DNA of 44,419 bases from Acidobacteriota bacterium. GTDB taxonomy: Bacteria; Acidobacteriota; Terriglobia; Bryobacterales; UBA6623. The DNA is taken from contig JAQCLD010000030.1 of NCBI GenBank assembly GCA_027592785.1, forward strand, positions 1-44,419. The letters are read 5' to 3'. Shown piece by piece: positions 43,237 through 44,419 of this stretch (the stretch's first letter is position 1; each line of letters begins with the position of its first letter). The position numbers were made by a program, and so were the translations under genes. The notes beneath the pieces were generated by a model. That model made no database searches. It was not told where the DNA came from and saw nothing but the letters and a program-made list of their open reading frames with translations.

Positions 43237-43878
43237 ATGTGTCTGAAAATTGTGCTGCTCACTATAACGGTCGCCTGTGCGGTAACCATGGGGCAAGGCA
43301 ATCGCAGAACTAGCCCAATCTTGCCAAGTCAGGGCGGGAGCGTCGAAATTACTGTCAATCCTCTCGACGCGATTTCCTCACTGGAGGACATGGCTGCCAA
43401 AGCGGATTTGATCGTTCAAGGATCCGTGGAACGCGTGCTGCCTTCCCGCTTCCGCGATCCAAGTTTGCCGGGCACGATCGAAACCGACTCGCTGTTTGCC
43501 ATTCAAAGCGTCCTGTCTGGTGAGGATCGGTCGCCCAACGGGCGGATTCTGATTTCTCAGATGGGTGGTACGTCAGGCGACTTCGTGGCAACGGTTCCCC
43601 AAGACACGCTGCTGAGTGAGGGACAGGAATACTTCTTGTTCTTGGATCGAGAGACAAGGGATCTGCCGAATTCTACGGGCGCTCCTCGCTACATCATCTC
43701 GGGAGTTTGGAAGGGGAAGGTCCCGGTTGCTAAGGTGAGCGGTCGAGCAGCTTTTAGTCTTGCGCCAAACGACGCCCCAAATCGAGACGCCACGCTTAGC
43801 CAATTTGAGGTTGAAGAATTTGCAACAAGAGCAAAAGCCGCCGCTCTCGCGAAGGGCGTCATCGTTCCGCGGCAATGA
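43237..43878 (+). CDS. Secreted protein, unknown function
   Basis: 213 aa. Signal peptide MCLKIVLLTITVACAVTMGQ, then a single soluble domain with strands such as LEDMAAKADLIVQGSVERVL and GQEYFLFLDRETRD and a MGGTSGDFV turn. I recognise no family with confidence; the ADLIVxGxV pattern recurs in uncharacterised exported proteins. ATG 43237 was chosen because GGAGGGG lies about six bases upstream; GTG 43222 is in frame but has no such site. Confidence 0.72.
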   Translation: MCLKIVLLTITVACAVTMGQGNRRTSPILPSQGGSVEITVNPLDAISSLEDMAAKADLIVQGSVERVLPSRFRDPSLPGTIETDSLFAIQSVLSGEDRSPNGRILISQMGGTSGDFVATVPQDTLLSEGQEYFLFLDRETRDLPNSTGAPRYIISGVWKGKVPVAKVSGRAAFSLAPNDAPNRDATLSQFEVEEFATRAKAAALAKGVIVPRQ

Positions 43879-43905
43879 GACGCATCCACGTGGCGGTTCG
43901 TCACG

Positions 43906-44319
43906 CTACATCTCGTAGAGCATCATGTAGACGACGACGCCGGTCACCGAAACGTACATCCATATAGGCCAGGCCCAGCGAGCGATAGCGCGGTGCCGAA
44001 CGAAGTCCTTCTTTAAGGCGCGATAGAGGGCCATCAGCGCCAGAACAGGTACTGTGGCGGCCAGAACGATGTGCGTGATGAGAATGGTGAAGTAGACGTT
44101 GCGGATCCAACCCTGCCCCTGGAAAGGTACCGAACCGGCGTAGTAGTGGTAGATCAAGTAGCTGCAGAGGAAGATGCAAGAGGTGATGAAGGCCAGCACC
44201 ATGCACAGCCTGTGGTGTTCGACCTCTTTGCGCTTGATGAAGTAATAACCGAACAGCAACAACATCGTGGAGATGGAGTTGAGCGTCGCATTGAGCGCCG
44301 GTAGGTCGCGGACTTCCAT
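43906..44319 (-). CDS. DUF420 family membrane protein
   Basis: 137 aa with four membrane segments: LNSISTMLLLFGYYFI, MVLAFITSCIFLCSYLIYHY, VYFTILITHIVLAATVPVLA and WPIWMYVSVTGVVVYMMLY. Conserved family features include LPALNATLNS, HHRLCM, YHYYAGSVPFQG and HRAIARWAWPIW. DUF420 (YozB-like) genes often sit beside cytochrome oxidase assembly genes; none is visible here. Start ATG 44319. The putative IS end lies 33 bp upstream and may disturb its promoter. Confidence 0.9.
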   Translation of the reverse strand: MEVRDLPALNATLNSISTMLLLFGYYFIKRKEVEHHRLCMVLAFITSCIFLCSYLIYHYYAGSVPFQGQGWIRNVYFTILITHIVLAATVPVLALMALYRALKKDFVRHRAIARWAWPIWMYVSVTGVVVYMMLYEM

Positions 44320-44352
44320 GAAGTTCTATCTTCCCGCAGCAATGAAATAGAC

Positions 44353-44419
44353 TGTCAAGGGCGGAGTAAAAATAGACCAGGGCGGCGCCGGAAAACTAGA
44401 CCAGCTTGGAGTGGAACGG
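44353..44419. mobile_element. Possible end of an IS21-family insertion sequence, cut by the window edge
   Basis: The sequence begins 5'-TGTCAAGG at 44353 and carries two spaced copies of a motif: AAAAATAGACCAG (44369-44381) and AAAACTAGACCAG (44392-44404). A TG-start terminus with multiple internal copies of an A-rich ...GACCA motif is typical of IS21 ends (IstA binding repeats). No transposase is visible because the window stops. It is tentative. Confidence 0.45.

Overview
The window looks like a chromosomal segment of an Acidobacteriota bacterium, most likely from the Solibacter/Bryobacter group (Bryobacterales). Three observations support this. The broken gene at 26437-29773 ends in the secreted C-terminal domain described as TIGR03437, which is typical of that group. 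ELWxxDGT repeats, PQQ-like propellers and small secreted beta-rich proteins are abundant. Base composition is GC-rich with short intergenic gaps. Most genes are ordinary chromosomal housekeeping genes; accessory character is limited to a few patches.

Layout. 1-1931 (-) is the N-terminal part of a PPi-type PEP carboxykinase. 2075-6507 (+) runs rimO, yacG, pgpA, a TIG/NHL-propeller protein and cinA. 6504-9118 (-) is an NtrB/NtrC-like two-component pair. 9195-11568 (+) holds a PQQ-like propeller protein, a PaiB-type FMN protein and a small membrane protein. 11565-12311 (-) is an unknown protein with a possible TIR-like N-terminus. 12533-14098 (+) is a Tat-exported PhoD-like phosphatase. A tRNA-Val(GAC) lies at 14330-14406 (-). 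14606-15208 (+) is a LuxR-type regulator whose receiver has lost its phosphorylation site. 15205-15951 (-) is a metallophosphoesterase with an unclear start. 16134-20038 (+) is recO, glyQ and glyS. 20046-22321 (-) carries three related small secreted proteins, with a hairpin- and repeat-rich noncoding island between the second and third. 22524-25178 (+) is ppdK with a clear terminator. 25499-26453 (+) is a DUF4160/DUF2442 pair and a small membrane protein. 26437-29773 (-) is a pseudogene of a giant ELWxxDGT protein. 30005-31135 (-) is an AI-2E-type permease, 31341-31757 (+) a PilZ protein and 31821-32429 (-) a superoxide dismutase. 32636-37237 (+) is an HlyD-type adaptor, a CHASE2 histidine kinase and an NtrC-type regulator, followed by a site-2 protease (37291-38415 +), maf and rmuC (38395-40271 -), dnaB (40601-42058 +), an SGNH-like protein, a secreted unknown, and DUF420 (43906-44319 -). 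The extreme right edge looks like one end of an IS21-family element.

How the genes fit together. Two enzymes at the PEP/pyruvate/oxaloacetate node, PPi-PEPCK and pyruvate phosphate dikinase, occur about 20 kb apart and both use pyrophosphate chemistry. Two complete sigma-54 activator systems are present, so at least two sigma-54 regulons exist, with targets not visible here. Translation and genome-maintenance functions (rimO, glyQS, tRNA-Val, recO, rmuC, dnaB, yacG) are scattered between them.

Most unusual points: the three-lesion pseudogene whose frame is otherwise open for about 3.3 kb; the receiver-deleted LuxR regulator; the secreted single/single/double domain paralog cluster beside a palindromic repeat island; DnaA-box-like motifs upstream of dnaB together with a change in strand GC bias near 30 kb; and a metallophosphoesterase whose coding frame runs upstream of any ATG/GTG. 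I found no CRISPR array, prophage or clear new multi-gene defence system.
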